A program made the translations under genes and the position numbers. A stretch of 64,000 nucleotides of DNA, from positions 186,001 to 250,000 of the forward strand of contig BTUU01000005.1 in assembly GCA_045863555.1 (NCBI GenBank), written 5' to 3'. This DNA comes from JACRLV01 sp045863555 (GTDB taxonomy: Bacteria > Planctomycetota > Phycisphaerae > UBA1845 > Fen-1342). Below, one piece after another: positions 1 through 9,190 of the stretch. The notes under the pieces were generated by a model, which searched no databases, was not told the origin of the DNA, and saw only the letters and a list, made by a program, of their open reading frames with translations. Position 1 is the first letter of the stretch. Each line of letters begins with the position of its first letter.

Positions 1-136
1 TCGGCCGCGACGAACGCGCGGTCGTTCCGCAACCGAGGAAGAGCAGCACGCTGGTTGTCGCGAGTGCGGCAAGAACCAGTCGGCCGATCGATGGACGCGC
101 GCAGCCCGTCGCCGCGCCGGACTTCCTGTGACGCAT
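1..136 (-). CDS. Putative lipoprotein, N-terminal 45 residues only
   Basis: The gene runs off the left edge of the window. It starts at an ATG at 136, preceded by a GGAGG ribosome binding site. The 45 visible residues begin MRHRKSGAATG and contain a hydrophobic stretch (LVLAALATTSVLLFLGC). The Cys after a Leu-Gly pair looks like a lipobox, although Phe rather than Leu sits at -3. This predicts a secreted, lipid-anchored protein. It lies 23 bases downstream of the alpha/beta hydrolase on the same strand, so the two are probably cotranscribed. Nothing can be said about the mature domain. Confidence 0.6.
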   Translation of the reverse strand, partial: MRHRKSGAATGCARPSIGRLVLAALATTSVLLFLGCGTTARSSRP

Positions 137-159
137 GATTCGCCTCCTCGCGCAGCAGG

Positions 160-1308
160 CTACTGGGTCGCCGCGGTATCGCGCGCCCGGATCCACTCGA
201 GTATCTGCGGGTAGACGCGCTCGGTCGCGATCGGCGCATACTCAAACTCGCCGTGCGACATCGTCTCGAACAACTGAAATGTCCGGTCCGCCGTCCGAAC
301 GCGGTCAAAGAAAACCGTGCGCGTCGTCTCCGCGCTCGCGATGTGATCGCGCCCGCCCGCGATCACGAACACCGGCGACTCGATCAGGTCGTAGTGCTCC
401 GAGTACACGTGGTCCGGCGTGCCCAGCGAACTGACGAACCCGCCCATCCGCACGCTCTTCGAGAGCTGCCGCAGGACGCCCGATTTCATCGTGTCCGCCG
501 CCCGGAGCAAGCCGTTCACAAACGTCTCCGCGCTGAAGTTCGCCGCCCCTTTGATGTTGGTCGAATACCACTGCATCGCCGTCGTCTTCAGCCAGGTCGA
601 AAACGCCCCCCCGCCCGCCAGGTCCCCCGCCCCGCGCAGCCAGTCCAGCCGTACCGACCCGGCCGATCGGATCAGTCCCTCCAGCCACCCGAACCGCGAC
701 AAAAACTCAAACGCGAGATTCTGGTCCCCCTGCCCCGCCGGCCACAGCGATCCCCAGTTCAACCCGCCCCCGTCTGAAAACGCGCTCCGCGGCCAGCGCA
801 GCGCCGCGGGAAATTCAATCAGCACCGCCCCGGCCGTCTCTCGCGCCCGGTTCCGCGCCGCGTTCTCGTCCGCGATGATCGTCTCCTGGTCGCCGTACCC
901 GACGATCACCGCGCCCTGAAGGTACGCCGCGATCGTCATCGCCCCGAGGCTGTTCCCGATCAGAAACGGCCGCCTGCCCGTAGCGCGCTGGACGTGTCCC
1001 GCGACCGCGGGAAAGTCAAACACGATTGAATGATCAACACACCAGTCGGCCTGCCCCTCCGGCGGCTCACTGAGCATGTGCGGCCGGCCGCAGCCGCGGT
1101 GGTTCATCAGCCAGAGATCGTAGCCCGCCGCGTGCAGCACCGACGCGAGGCTGCGGTAACGGCAGCCGGGCGCATCAATGTCCGGAATGTCCCACAGGTC
1201 CGCGTTGACCGCGAGCCCATGCAGCAGGATCACCGGCGTGCCGGGCCCGGGTCGACGCTTGCACGCGATCCGGGCGCCGTCGCGGCTCGTGATGCGCTCG
1301 ATGTTCAT
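160..1308 (-). CDS. Alpha/beta hydrolase, lipase/esterase-like
   Basis: A 382-residue protein with the alpha/beta-hydrolase signature. The oxyanion-hole HG pair is near residues 30-31 (VILLHGLAVNADLW). The nucleophile elbow GNSLGA places Ser at about 120. A late Asp (AGGRDHIAS) and His (MSHGEFEY) complete a plausible triad. The layout, with WLMNHRGCG after the oxyanion strand and a long insert between the nucleophile and the Asp, resembles the lipase-type hydrolases rather than a short esterase. I chose the ATG at 1308 (MNIERITSRDG) because the 12 residues upstream are proline-rich and do not look like part of the fold; no good ribosome binding site is visible for either start. No signal peptide is seen, so it is probably cytoplasmic. 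Substrate unknown. Confidence 0.8.
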   Translation of the reverse strand: MNIERITSRDGARIACKRRPGPGTPVILLHGLAVNADLWDIPDIDAPGCRYRSLASVLHAAGYDLWLMNHRGCGRPHMLSEPPEGQADWCVDHSIVFDFPAVAGHVQRATGRRPFLIGNSLGAMTIAAYLQGAVIVGYGDQETIIADENAARNRARETAGAVLIEFPAALRWPRSAFSDGGGLNWGSLWPAGQGDQNLAFEFLSRFGWLEGLIRSAGSVRLDWLRGAGDLAGGGAFSTWLKTTAMQWYSTNIKGAANFSAETFVNGLLRAADTMKSGVLRQLSKSVRMGGFVSSLGTPDHVYSEHYDLIESPVFVIAGGRDHIASAETTRTVFFDRVRTADRTFQLFETMSHGEFEYAPIATERVYPQILEWIRARDTAATQ

Positions 1309-1378
1309 CCGCGGAAGTGTCGGGGGGGGCGGCCATCGAATCAAGCCGCCCCGGGTACGCGGCGCACCGGGCCGATCG

Positions 1379-1804
1379 CTATTTGAGCTTGAAAACGCCC
1401 CGGCCGATCTTCTGCACCGTCGGCATCTGCGTCAGCGCGATCCCCACGCTCTTCGCCAGCGTCTTGTTCTTTGTCTTGAAGCCGCTCTTCAGGACCGCGT
1501 TCGTGACATCCGTTACCCGCATCTGGCCGCCGCCGTCCAGCACGCGGTGGATATATGCCTTCAGCGAACCCGTGCGATATCCGCGCCCTTCGCGCCCCGC
1601 CGCCTTCCCGCTTCCCGGCGGCCGGCCGCGCCGCGCACCGCCCGAGACCGGAGCATCGAACGCTCGCAAGGCGGCCTCGACAGCCGAAATCCGCTCCTCA
1701 AGCTGCGAGCGCTGCTGGCGCAGGGAGGACAGCGCAACCTGAAGACTCGATACGGCTGCGGAGGTGTCACCGGCTGCACGGGTACTACTGCGAGGTCTTG
1801 GCAT
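1379..1804 (-). CDS. Small DNA-binding-like protein: coiled coil, AT-hook and HARE-HTH-like domain
   Basis: A 141-residue basic protein. Residues about 17-48 are rich in Leu, Gln and Glu and read as a coiled coil. Residues 58-67 (RRGRPPGSGK) are a classic AT-hook core (RGRP at 60-62 region). Residues about 80-141 resemble the HARE-HTH winged-helix layout: a helix (LKAYIHRVLD), a second helix (VTDVTNAVLKSGF), then KTKNKTLAKSVGIALTQM and a final strand (IGRGVFKLK). The start at 1804 is chosen for the AAAGGA ribosome binding site; a longer frame to 1861 has none. A nucleoid-associated or transcription-linked role is inferred from the domains, not from homology I can name. It is divergent from gap. 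Confidence 0.7.
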   Translation of the reverse strand: MPRPRSSTRAAGDTSAAVSSLQVALSSLRQQRSQLEERISAVEAALRAFDAPVSGGARRGRPPGSGKAAGREGRGYRTGSLKAYIHRVLDGGGQMRVTDVTNAVLKSGFKTKNKTLAKSVGIALTQMPTVQKIGRGVFKLK

Positions 1805-2178
1805 GGCAGTTCCTTTGTGTAACGGCGCGCGGGCGCGCCCCACGAGACCCGACGCCCCCAAACGGCTCTGTACTTGTGGATCACCGCGCCGGGGGTGAAT
1901 ACCTGAAATACTACGCCCGGGCCGCGCAGCGTCAACCGCTTGCCATCACTAAAGTTCCGTTCGACAGGCCAGCGATCCGGCCTGCGCCAGCTCGCGGCTG
2001 CCCCGAACCGGCGGGTCGCGGACGATTTCCCCCGGGGCCTTCGCGGTCTGCGCAAACCCGATAGGCACTTTTGCCGTACAATCCTGTCGCGCGGCGTGCG
2101 GATTGCATGTCTCGCGTGCGGAAACGCCCGGCTCATCGGAGCCGCGGCTCGAGGTGTCTTCGCTGGAGGTGTTTCATC
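1805..2178. other. Intergenic region between divergent genes
   Basis: This 374-base stretch separates the divergently transcribed AT-hook gene and gap, so it must hold both promoters. A -10-like TACAAT lies at 2077-2082, about 97 bases before the gap start, but I cannot see a convincing -35 partner. The only clear signal is the gap ribosome binding site GGAGG at 2165-2169. No gene is supported here. Confidence 0.5.
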
Positions 2179-3198
2179 ATGGCGATTCGCGTCGCAATTA
2201 ACGGGTTTGGCCGCATTGGTCGGCTGGTTTCGCGCGTGGCGATGAAGGACAAGAACGTGCAGGTCGTGGCGGTCAATGACCTCGTCCCCCCCGACAACCT
2301 CGGCTACCTTTTCAAATTCGACTCAATGCACCGCCGTTACGCCGGCACCGTCAAGGCCGGCGAGTCCAGCCTCACCATCGATGGCGAAGAAATCCGCTGC
2401 TTTGCGGAAAAAGACCCCGCCAACCTCCCCTGGAAGGACCTCAAGGTCGATTACGTCGTCGAATCCACCGGCCATTTTGCCGATCGCGCCGGCTCGACCA
2501 AGCACCTGACCGCCGGGGCGAAGCGCGTCATCATCTCCGCCCCAGCCAAGGACGCCGACATCCCGACCTTCGTCCTCGGCGTCAACGAGGGCAAGTACGA
2601 CAAGTCCAAGGACACGATCGTCTCCAACGCGAGTTGCACGACCAACTGTCTTGCCCCGCTGGCGAAGATCGTTCACGACAACTTCGGCATCGAAGAAGGT
2701 CTGATGACGACCGTCCACGCGGTCACGGCCACGCAGCCCACCGTCGACGGTCCTTCCAAGAAGGATTGGCGCGGCGGCCGATCCGCGGGCTTCAATATCA
2801 TCCCGTCGAGCACCGGCGCGGCGAAGGCGGTCGCCCTCTGCATCCCGGAACTGAAAGGCAAGCTCACCGGCATGTCCTTCCGCATCCCCGTCGCTGACGT
2901 CTCCGCGGTCGACCTCACCGTCCGCACGGTGAAGGAAACGTCGCTCGAGAAGATCAACGCGGCGATCAAGGCCGCCTCTGAGGGTCCGATGAAGGGCATC
3001 ATGGGCTTCACCGATGAGCAGGTCGTCAGTTCCGACTTCATCACCTGCGAACTCTCGTCGATCTACGACTCGGCCGCGTCGATCCAGCTCAACAGCCGGT
3101 TCTTCAAGCTCGTCTCGTGGTACGACAACGAGTGGGGCTATTCCTGCCGGGTCGTCGACCTGATGCGCTACATGGGCAAGCAGGACGGGCTGGTGTAA
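2179..3198 (+). CDS. gap: Glyceraldehyde-3-phosphate dehydrogenase, type I
   Basis: Catalyses NAD-dependent oxidative phosphorylation of glyceraldehyde 3-phosphate to 1,3-bisphosphoglycerate in glycolysis. The 339-residue length is normal. The N-terminus is the Rossmann motif INGFGRIGR (residues 7-15). Asp34 in AVNDL favours NAD over NADP. The catalytic Cys153 sits in ASCTTNCLAP, the partner His is in TVHAVTATQ, and the C-terminus has SWYDNEWGYS. The ATG at 2179 is set by GGAGG nine bases upstream and by the family's universal start (MAIRVAING); a longer in-frame ORF begins at 2071. Its own promoter is likely, as it is divergent from the upstream gene and 287 bases precede the next gene. Confidence 0.98.
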   Translation: MAIRVAINGFGRIGRLVSRVAMKDKNVQVVAVNDLVPPDNLGYLFKFDSMHRRYAGTVKAGESSLTIDGEEIRCFAEKDPANLPWKDLKVDYVVESTGHFADRAGSTKHLTAGAKRVIISAPAKDADIPTFVLGVNEGKYDKSKDTIVSNASCTTNCLAPLAKIVHDNFGIEEGLMTTVHAVTATQPTVDGPSKKDWRGGRSAGFNIIPSSTGAAKAVALCIPELKGKLTGMSFRIPVADVSAVDLTVRTVKETSLEKINAAIKAASEGPMKGIMGFTDEQVVSSDFITCELSSIYDSAASIQLNSRFFKLVSWYDNEWGYSCRVVDLMRYMGKQDGLV

Positions 3199-3485
3199 CG
3201 CGATCACCGAATCGCTGGGGGAGGCATGCCTTCGGCGGGGCCGGCAGGCACGCTGCCCTCGGCCAGCATTGGGGTGGCATGGGCAGACAGTCGCGTCTGG
3301 AAACGCTCTGACTCTGAAGGAACGCACACCGCGACTGACTGCCCGTGCCGCAGGCGCACGGTCCGTTCGCCGCGGTTTGTTCATTGGCCTTGAAAATGCT
3401 CAACGGCGCGGTCCTCCACGCCCGCCGCGCCTGACCGAACTGGGGAACGCAACACCGCTTGCCGTTTGAAAGAAGGACATAAACC

Positions 3486-4568
3486 GTGCCGAGCGCCACC
3501 AAGGATTCCATCGCCGCCGCCCTCCGAGCCGTCGTCGACCCCGCGTCCAACCGCGATGTCGTCGCTCTCGGACTCCTGCGCAATGTCGCCCTCTGTGACG
3601 GCGTCGTGAAGGTGACCTACCAGCTCCCCGCCGACACCGCGACCCAGCCGGTCCAGCGCGCGCTCACGGAGCAAACGCGATCGGTCGTCGGGCGCATGGA
3701 GGGTGTCACCGGCGTCGAAGTCGACTTCGCCGTCGTCGCCCAGCGCCCCACGAACTCGCTCCCCGGAGTCAAAAACGTCATCGCCGTCGGCGCGGGCAAG
3801 GGCGGTGTCGGCAAGAGCACGCTCGCCGTTCTCTTCGCCGCAGGACTCCAGCGCCTCGGCTTCAAGACCGGCCTGCTCGACGCCGACGTCTACGGCCCGT
3901 CGATCCCCAAGCTCACCGGCACGGAGAACGCGCAGCCCTACTCCGACGCCGAGGGCCATCTCATCCCGCCTACCAAGGACGGCATCCCCATCATGAGCAT
4001 GGGCTATCTCGTCCCGGCCGATCAGGCCGTGATCTGGCGCGGCCCGATGGCCCAGAAGTACGTCAAGGAGTTCCTCGACCGCGGCCTCTGGGGCGAGCTC
4101 GACCACCTCATCGTCGACCTGCCCCCCGGCACCGGCGACATCCCCCTCACCCTCGCCCAGTCGATCCCGCTCACCGGCGCGGTCATCGTCTGCACGCCCC
4201 AGGACGTCGCCCTCCTCGACGCCATCAAGGCTCTCCGCATGTACGAAAAGCTCGGCGTCGAGCCCCTCGGCATCGTCGAGAACATGAGCTACTACCTCTG
4301 CCCGCAATGCGGCCACCGCGCCGAGATCTTCGACCATGGCGGCGTCGAACGCGCGGCCGCCGAACTCGGCATCCCCTTCCTCGGCGGCATCCCACTCAAC
4401 ATCGCCATCCGCAAGAACAGCGACGCGGGGCGGATGTTTGACAACTTCACCAAGTCCGAGCCCCACGTCGTCAGCGCCATCGAAAACGTCGTCTCGCGCC
4501 TCGCCGCCGAGGTCGACAAGCGTCTTCGCCAGCGCATGCCGCTGCCGCAGTTGACGATCCGCGACTGA
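3486..4568 (+). CDS. mrp: Mrp/ApbC/NBP35-type iron-sulfur cluster carrier ATPase
   Basis: Predicted to bind and transfer [4Fe-4S] clusters to apoproteins in the cytosol with ATP hydrolysis. The 360-residue chain has an N-terminal MIP18/DUF59-like domain (about residues 5-85) and a P-loop NTPase domain. The deviant Walker A motif GKGGVGKST is at about 104-112. The cluster-binding CPQC motif is at about 271-274 (YYLCPQCGHRAEIF). The start is a GTG at 3486 preceded by AAGGA at good spacing. No ATG would include the DUF59 domain. The 287 bases between gap and this gene hold no gene I can support. Confidence 0.95.
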   Translation: MPSATKDSIAAALRAVVDPASNRDVVALGLLRNVALCDGVVKVTYQLPADTATQPVQRALTEQTRSVVGRMEGVTGVEVDFAVVAQRPTNSLPGVKNVIAVGAGKGGVGKSTLAVLFAAGLQRLGFKTGLLDADVYGPSIPKLTGTENAQPYSDAEGHLIPPTKDGIPIMSMGYLVPADQAVIWRGPMAQKYVKEFLDRGLWGELDHLIVDLPPGTGDIPLTLAQSIPLTGAVIVCTPQDVALLDAIKALRMYEKLGVEPLGIVENMSYYLCPQCGHRAEIFDHGGVERAAAELGIPFLGGIPLNIAIRKNSDAGRMFDNFTKSEPHVVSAIENVVSRLAAEVDKRLRQRMPLPQLTIRD

Positions 4569-4758
4569 TTTCCGTCGCGGACGCCGCGCCCGCGGCTTGT
4601 CGCGGATTCCGGCATCCGCCCCGGCTTGCGTCGTCCGACTCAATCCGTTCCGTGTATGATCCGCCCATCGAGCACGGACGGCGCGGCTCGGGCTGCCAAT
4701 ACCACTTCTCGGTCGATCGCCGCGTCCGCAGGCTCCGAAGCCGAGTGAGGTCCCTCCC

Positions 4759-7700
4759 ATGTGCTGGAAACAAACAACTCTCTCCGCCGTCTTCACGCTG
4801 TTCGTCACCGCCGGCTGCGGCATCGGTCATCGCGATCTGGAGGCCGGATTCCGCACCCCCCCAGCCGAAGCCCGGCCGCACACCTGGTGGCACTGGATGA
4901 ACGGCAATGTCACCCGCGCGGGCATCACCGCCGACCTCGAGGCCATGCAAGAGATCGGCCTCAGCGGCGCACAGATCTTCAACGTCTCCGAATCGATCCC
5001 CAAGGGCCCGGTTGACATCATGTCCCCCGAATGGCGCGAACTCGTGAAGTTCGCCGCGAGCGAAGCGAACCGCCTCGGCCTCGAACTCTGCATGCACAAC
5101 TGCTCCGGCTGGTCCAGCAGCGGCGGCCCCTGGATCACGCCGCCGCACGCGATGCAGACCGTGGTCACGAGCGACGTCAACGTCGAAGGGCCGCTCGCCT
5201 TCGACGCCGTCCTGCCGCAGCCGCCCTCACGGCATGACTATTACCGCGACATCGCCGTACTCGCCTTCCCGCTGCCCGCGAATGACTCCGCCCGAATCAA
5301 GGACATCAAGCCGAAATCGGGTGTCGAGGCCCGTTACGGCCAGGACCCGGCCCTTGATGCCTTCGGACCCGACGCCGTCATCGCCCGCAGCTCGATCATC
5401 GACCTCACGGACAAGCTCGGTGCCGACGGTAGACTCACCTGGAACATCCCCGCGGGAAAGTGGACGATCCTGCGCATCGGCCACACGCCGACCGGCGCAG
5501 TCAACGCCCCCTCGCCCGACTCCGGCCGCGGACTCGAATGCGACAAGCTGAGCCGCGCCGGCATGGACGCACACTGGGCCGGCATGATGGGCCCCGTCGG
5601 CGATGACCTCGGCCGGCTCATGGGCACGACGCTCAACAACTGCCTGATCGACAGCTATGAGGTCGGCGGCCAGAACTGGACCGTCGAGTTTGCCCGGGAG
5701 TTCACCACGCGGCGCGGCTACGACCCCCGCCCGTATTATCCCGTGCTGACAGGCCGTGTCGTCGACAGCGGAGAAGTCTCCGAGCGCTTCCTCTGGGATT
5801 ACCGCCGCACGATCGCCGATCTCTTCGCCGACAACTACTACACCTATTTCGCCGAGCTCTGCCACAAGCGCGGCATGCAGGCATCCATCGAACCCTACGA
5901 CGGCCCGTTTGAATGCCTCCTCGCCGGCCGCGATGCCGACATCCCCATGGGCGAGTTCTGGGTCGGCGGCGGCGAGAGCAACTCCTGCAAGCTCGCCGCC
6001 TCCGTCGCCCACACCTATGGCCGCACGATCGTCGGTGCGGAGTCATTCACCGCCGTGCCCAATGTGGGCAAGTGGCTGAACCACCCCGCCGCGCTCAAGG
6101 CCGTCGGCGACCTCATGTACTGCACTGGCATCAACCGCTACATCATCCACCGCTACGCCCATCAGCCCTGGCTCGACAAGTTCCCCGGCATGACGATGGG
6201 CCAGTGGGGAACGCACTTCGAGCGCACCACTACCTGGTGGGAGCACGGCGGCCCCGAGTGGGTGCGCTACCTCGCCCGCTGCCAGTTCCTCCTCCAGGAA
6301 GGTCGTTTCGTCGCGGATGCCTGCTTCTTCGCGGGCGAGGCGGCGCCGAACGGCGCGCCGCACCGGCCCGAGTTCAAGGCCCTGGGCTACGACTATGACG
6401 CCTGCAACGCCGACGTCCTCCTGCGGCGGGCGTCCGTTCGCGACGGCCGGATCGTTCTTCCCGACGGCATGAGCTATCGCCTCCTCGTCCTGCCCGAGTC
6501 GCGCTTCATGACGCCTCAACTGCTCACCAGGATTCGAGCCCTGATCGAAGATGGCGCAACAGTCGTCGGTCCCAGGCCCGAGCGCTCGCCGAGCCTCAGC
6601 CTCTACCCCGAATGCGACGCCATGGTCCGCCTGATGGCCGACGAGGTCTGGGGCGACTGCGATGGCGACAAGGTGAAGGAGCACGCGTTCGGGCGCGGCC
6701 GTGTCATCTGGGGACGCGCCCCGGAGGAAGTGCTCGCCGAGATGAATATCGAGCCGGACTGCCGGTTCACCTCGACAACCGGCGCTCCAAAGGTCGCGTG
6801 GATCCACCGCGCCGCTGGCGATCTCGACATGTACTTCGTCTCAAACCAGAAAAACCGCCCGGACCGGATCGAGTGCTCGTTCCGCATCGCCGGAAAGCAG
6901 CCCGAACTCTGGCATCCCGACACCGGAATCACCGAGCCGGCCCCGCTCTGGCGGCAGGTCGACGGCCGCACCATCGTCTCGATCCCCTTCGAGCCCGCCG
7001 GCTCGGTGTTCGTCGTCTTCCGTACGGGCACAGGAGCGGTTCCGCACCTCGCTGGACTCGAAACGCCGGCGGACGCCGCCCGGGCAACCGCGGCCGCGAA
7101 GATCGAGATCCTGCGGGCCGCCTACGAGGCCACGGACGGCGCGGGCGGCGCGGACGTAACCTCAAAGGTGGCCGCGCTCGTCGCCGCGGGTGAAACGCAC
7201 ATCCCCGCGAATAACGCGACATTCGGCGATCCGGCCTACCTGCACGTCAAGCGGCTGCGCGTCGAATACACCATCGACGGCGCGCCCCGCACCGCCACCG
7301 CCGACGAGAACTCGGTGCTCGAGCTGCTCGGTCCGACCGGCCCCGCACCGATGCCCGAGTACTTCCTCTCGGCATCCTCCGACGGTGTCGCCCTGACAGC
7401 GCTGCGGCCGGGCAAGTACGCCTGCACGCTGGTTTCGGGCCAGACGGCCGACGTCGTCGTCGACTCGCTGCCCGCGCCGCTCGACGTCGGGGGACCGTGG
7501 ACGCTCCGCTTCCCGCCGCAGCGCGGGGCGCCCGAGAGCGTGCGGCTCGACACGCTGGCATCGTGGACCGCGCACGCTGAACCCGGCGTGAAGTACTTCT
7601 CGGGCACGGCCGAGTACGAGACCGCCTTCGAACTCCCGGCGAACCTGCTCGGCGACGGCCGGGCGCTCTACCTCGACCTCGGGACCGTTGGCTGCATCGC

Positions 7701-8049
7701 CGAGGTGACGTTGAACGGGACCGACCTCGGCACGCTCTGGAAGCCGCCGTTCGCAATCGACATCACGCGCGCGGCCAGGGCCGGCGGGAACACCCTCAAC
7801 GTCCGCGTGACGAACCTCTGGGTAAACCGCCTCATCGGCGACGAGCAGCTTCCCGACGACTGCGAGTGGACCGGAATCACGCTGAAACAGTGGCCGCAAT
7901 GGCTGCTCGACGGGACGCCGCGGCCCTCGTCCGGCCGGATCACCTTCACGACCTGGAAGCACTGGACCCGGGATTCGCAACTGATCGAATCCGGTCTCAT
8001 CGGCCCGGTGACGCTGCGGCCGGCGATCCGCGTGCCGATCGGTGAGTAG
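4759..8049 (+). CDS. Glycoside hydrolase, GH106-like (alpha-L-rhamnosidase family), lipoprotein
   Basis: A 1096-residue exported enzyme. The N-terminus (MCWKQTTLSAVFTLFVTAGCG) has a lipobox TAGC, so the mature protein should be lipid-anchored at Cys20. The segment from about residue 35 (RPHTWWHWMNGNVTRAGI, then DLEAMQEIGLSGAQIFN) is the start characteristic of GH106-type glycosyl hydrolases with a TIM-barrel catalytic domain. The C-terminal 200 residues (ALYLDLGTVGCIAEVTLNG, LWKPPFAIDIT) resemble a galactose-binding-type beta-sandwich, common in GH2-related enzymes. Rhamnosidase activity is known for characterised GH106 members; the actual glycan here is unknown. It probably acts on pectin- or algal-type polysaccharide at the cell surface. 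Converges on mtfA with 20 bases between. Confidence 0.85.
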   Translation: MCWKQTTLSAVFTLFVTAGCGIGHRDLEAGFRTPPAEARPHTWWHWMNGNVTRAGITADLEAMQEIGLSGAQIFNVSESIPKGPVDIMSPEWRELVKFAASEANRLGLELCMHNCSGWSSSGGPWITPPHAMQTVVTSDVNVEGPLAFDAVLPQPPSRHDYYRDIAVLAFPLPANDSARIKDIKPKSGVEARYGQDPALDAFGPDAVIARSSIIDLTDKLGADGRLTWNIPAGKWTILRIGHTPTGAVNAPSPDSGRGLECDKLSRAGMDAHWAGMMGPVGDDLGRLMGTTLNNCLIDSYEVGGQNWTVEFAREFTTRRGYDPRPYYPVLTGRVVDSGEVSERFLWDYRRTIADLFADNYYTYFAELCHKRGMQASIEPYDGPFECLLAGRDADIPMGEFWVGGGESNSCKLAASVAHTYGRTIVGAESFTAVPNVGKWLNHPAALKAVGDLMYCTGINRYIIHRYAHQPWLDKFPGMTMGQWGTHFERTTTWWEHGGPEWVRYLARCQFLLQEGRFVADACFFAGEAAPNGAPHRPEFKALGYDYDACNADVLLRRASVRDGRIVLPDGMSYRLLVLPESRFMTPQLLTRIRALIEDGATVVGPRPERSPSLSLYPECDAMVRLMADEVWGDCDGDKVKEHAFGRGRVIWGRAPEEVLAEMNIEPDCRFTSTTGAPKVAWIHRAAGDLDMYFVSNQKNRPDRIECSFRIAGKQPELWHPDTGITEPAPLWRQVDGRTIVSIPFEPAGSVFVVFRTGTGAVPHLAGLETPADAARATAAAKIEILRAAYEATDGAGGADVTSKVAALVAAGETHIPANNATFGDPAYLHVKRLRVEYTIDGAPRTATADENSVLELLGPTGPAPMPEYFLSASSDGVALTALRPGKYACTLVSGQTADVVVDSLPAPLDVGGPWTLRFPPQRGAPESVRLDTLASWTAHAEPGVKYFSGTAEYETAFELPANLLGDGRALYLDLGTVGCIAEVTLNGTDLGTLWKPPFAIDITRAARAGGNTLNVRVTNLWVNRLIGDEQLPDDCEWTGITLKQWPQWLLDGTPRPSSGRITFTTWKHWTRDSQLIESGLIGPVTLRPAIRVPIGE

Positions 8050-8069
8050 CGGAACAAGGAGCGAGGTGA

Positions 8070-8885
8070 TCAGCCGCGGCCCCATGTCGCCGGGTCCTGC
8101 TGGAAGAACTGGCGCATCTCCTCGAACAGCTCCGGGTGCTCCTGCTTCAGCAGCAGCGGCCGGCAGAAGAACGCTTCCGTGACGACCGCGAAGAACTCGG
8201 CCGCGTTCGTGGCGCCGTAGGGATCGATGACCGTCGGCTGGAAGTTGTTGGCCGAACGCCGCAGCCGCTCGAACTCCCTCGTAAAGACCTCGACCCACGC
8301 GGCGAGCTGGCGGCGCGTCTCGAGCGGCGGCGTCCCGTCGGCGCTGCCGTCGAGGTGGTCGAGCGCGTGGGCGAACTCGTGCAGGATGACGTTGTGCAGC
8401 GGCTGCGCGACGGTCGTGAGCGGTTCGACGGCGTCCCAGCTCAGGACGACCGGGCCGCGATACCACGCCTCGCCGATGCGCGACTCCTGCGACTCGAACA
8501 GCCGGCCGTCGGGCGCGATCGACTGCGTGCGCGGCCCGAAGACGCCGGAGCGGATGATGATCTCGCGCGTCCGCGGGTAGACCGGCAGGTCGACGCGGCC
8601 GTTGAGCAGCAGGCAGGCATGGGCGGCGACGATGACCTTCCGGCGATCGTCGATCTCGACGTCGAAGGGCGTCCAGGTCTTCTGCGTGACGAACCGGAAG
8701 ACGTCGCTGCGGAGCTGCGTGCGGTCCTCGTCGCGCGGCAGGCGCCGGTAGAACGGCACCTCGCGCTCCAGCGTCGCCAGCCAAGGCGCGGGGAAGGGCG
8801 TGGCGAGCGGATCGGTCCGACGCTCGGTCTGGCCGAGCAGCCGATTGACGAGACCGCCGATATTGGACCACAGGGCGCTGATCAC
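8070..8885 (-). CDS. mtfA: MtfA-like zinc peptidase (M90)
   Basis: In Escherichia coli MtfA is a cytosolic zinc aminopeptidase that binds the regulator Mlc and relieves repression of the glucose PTS gene. The 271-residue length matches the family (about 265). The zinc motif HEFAH lies near residue 167 (VILHEFAHALDH) and the downstream EFFAVVTEAFF supplies the usual third ligand. The frame is open to 9041, but its first 50 residues are proline-rich and unlike the family. I chose the GTG at 8885 (MISALWSNIGGLVN). An AGAGG lies only three bases upstream, so the exact start is uncertain. Whether an Mlc partner exists here cannot be told. Confidence 0.87.
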   Translation of the reverse strand: MISALWSNIGGLVNRLLGQTERRTDPLATPFPAPWLATLEREVPFYRRLPRDEDRTQLRSDVFRFVTQKTWTPFDVEIDDRRKVIVAAHACLLLNGRVDLPVYPRTREIIIRSGVFGPRTQSIAPDGRLFESQESRIGEAWYRGPVVLSWDAVEPLTTVAQPLHNVILHEFAHALDHLDGSADGTPPLETRRQLAAWVEVFTREFERLRRSANNFQPTVIDPYGATNAAEFFAVVTEAFFCRPLLLKQEHPELFEEMRQFFQQDPATWGRG

Positions 8886-9003
8886 GATCCTCTTTCGGGG
8901 GCTGCGAGGGCACGGTCGGGTTGGGACACTGGAATCACCGAGGGATTGTAACGGCCTCGCGTCCGGTGGCCGGGCCGGGTCGGGATCGCGCCCGGCGGGG
9001 GCC

Positions 9004-9088
9004 GAAACCGGTTTTCCAGCGAATCCGCCCAAGGTGGCCAAACTTTTTTTCTGCTTGTGCCGGGTTGGCCATCTATGTTATACGGACG
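9004..9088. repeat. Hairpin repeat, unit 1
   Basis: First of two adjacent units sharing a common layout: a 5' flank GTTTTC..AGCGAA, then AAGG, a hairpin, and GTTAT afterwards. The stem pairs 9032-9041 with 9065-9074, built on TGGCCAA and TTGGCCA, with one G-T pair. The 23-base loop contains a T run and ends in TGTGCCGGG. The stem sequence differs from unit 2 while pairing is kept. Confidence 0.75.
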
Positions 9089-9102
9089 TTGGAGAATGGC
9101 TA

Positions 9103-9190
9103 GAACCGCGTTTTCAGCGAACTGGCCGAAGGTGATCATCGCTTCTTTTTCGTGTGTGCCGGGATGATCACCTTCGTTATCAGACCGTCC
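9103..9190. repeat. Hairpin repeat, unit 2
   Basis: Second unit, starting 99 bases after the first. Its stem is a perfect 14-base inverted repeat, 9127-9140 with 9163-9176 (CGAAGGTGATCATC and its complement). The 22-base loop has the same T-rich and TGTGCCGG content as unit 1. The flanks GTTTTCAGCGAA and GTTAT match unit 1, with a one-base indel that rules out a shared reading frame. Confidence 0.8.

Noticed and set aside
7162..8913. Minus-strand ORF of 583 codons spanning the end of the GH106 gene and mtfA
   Set aside because: It covers two genes in the wrong frame. MtfA is encoded in another minus-strand frame with HEFAH.
9004..9190. Integron attC sites
   Set aside because: The hairpins lack the GTTRRRY and RYYYAAC core sites, and there is no integrase gene.
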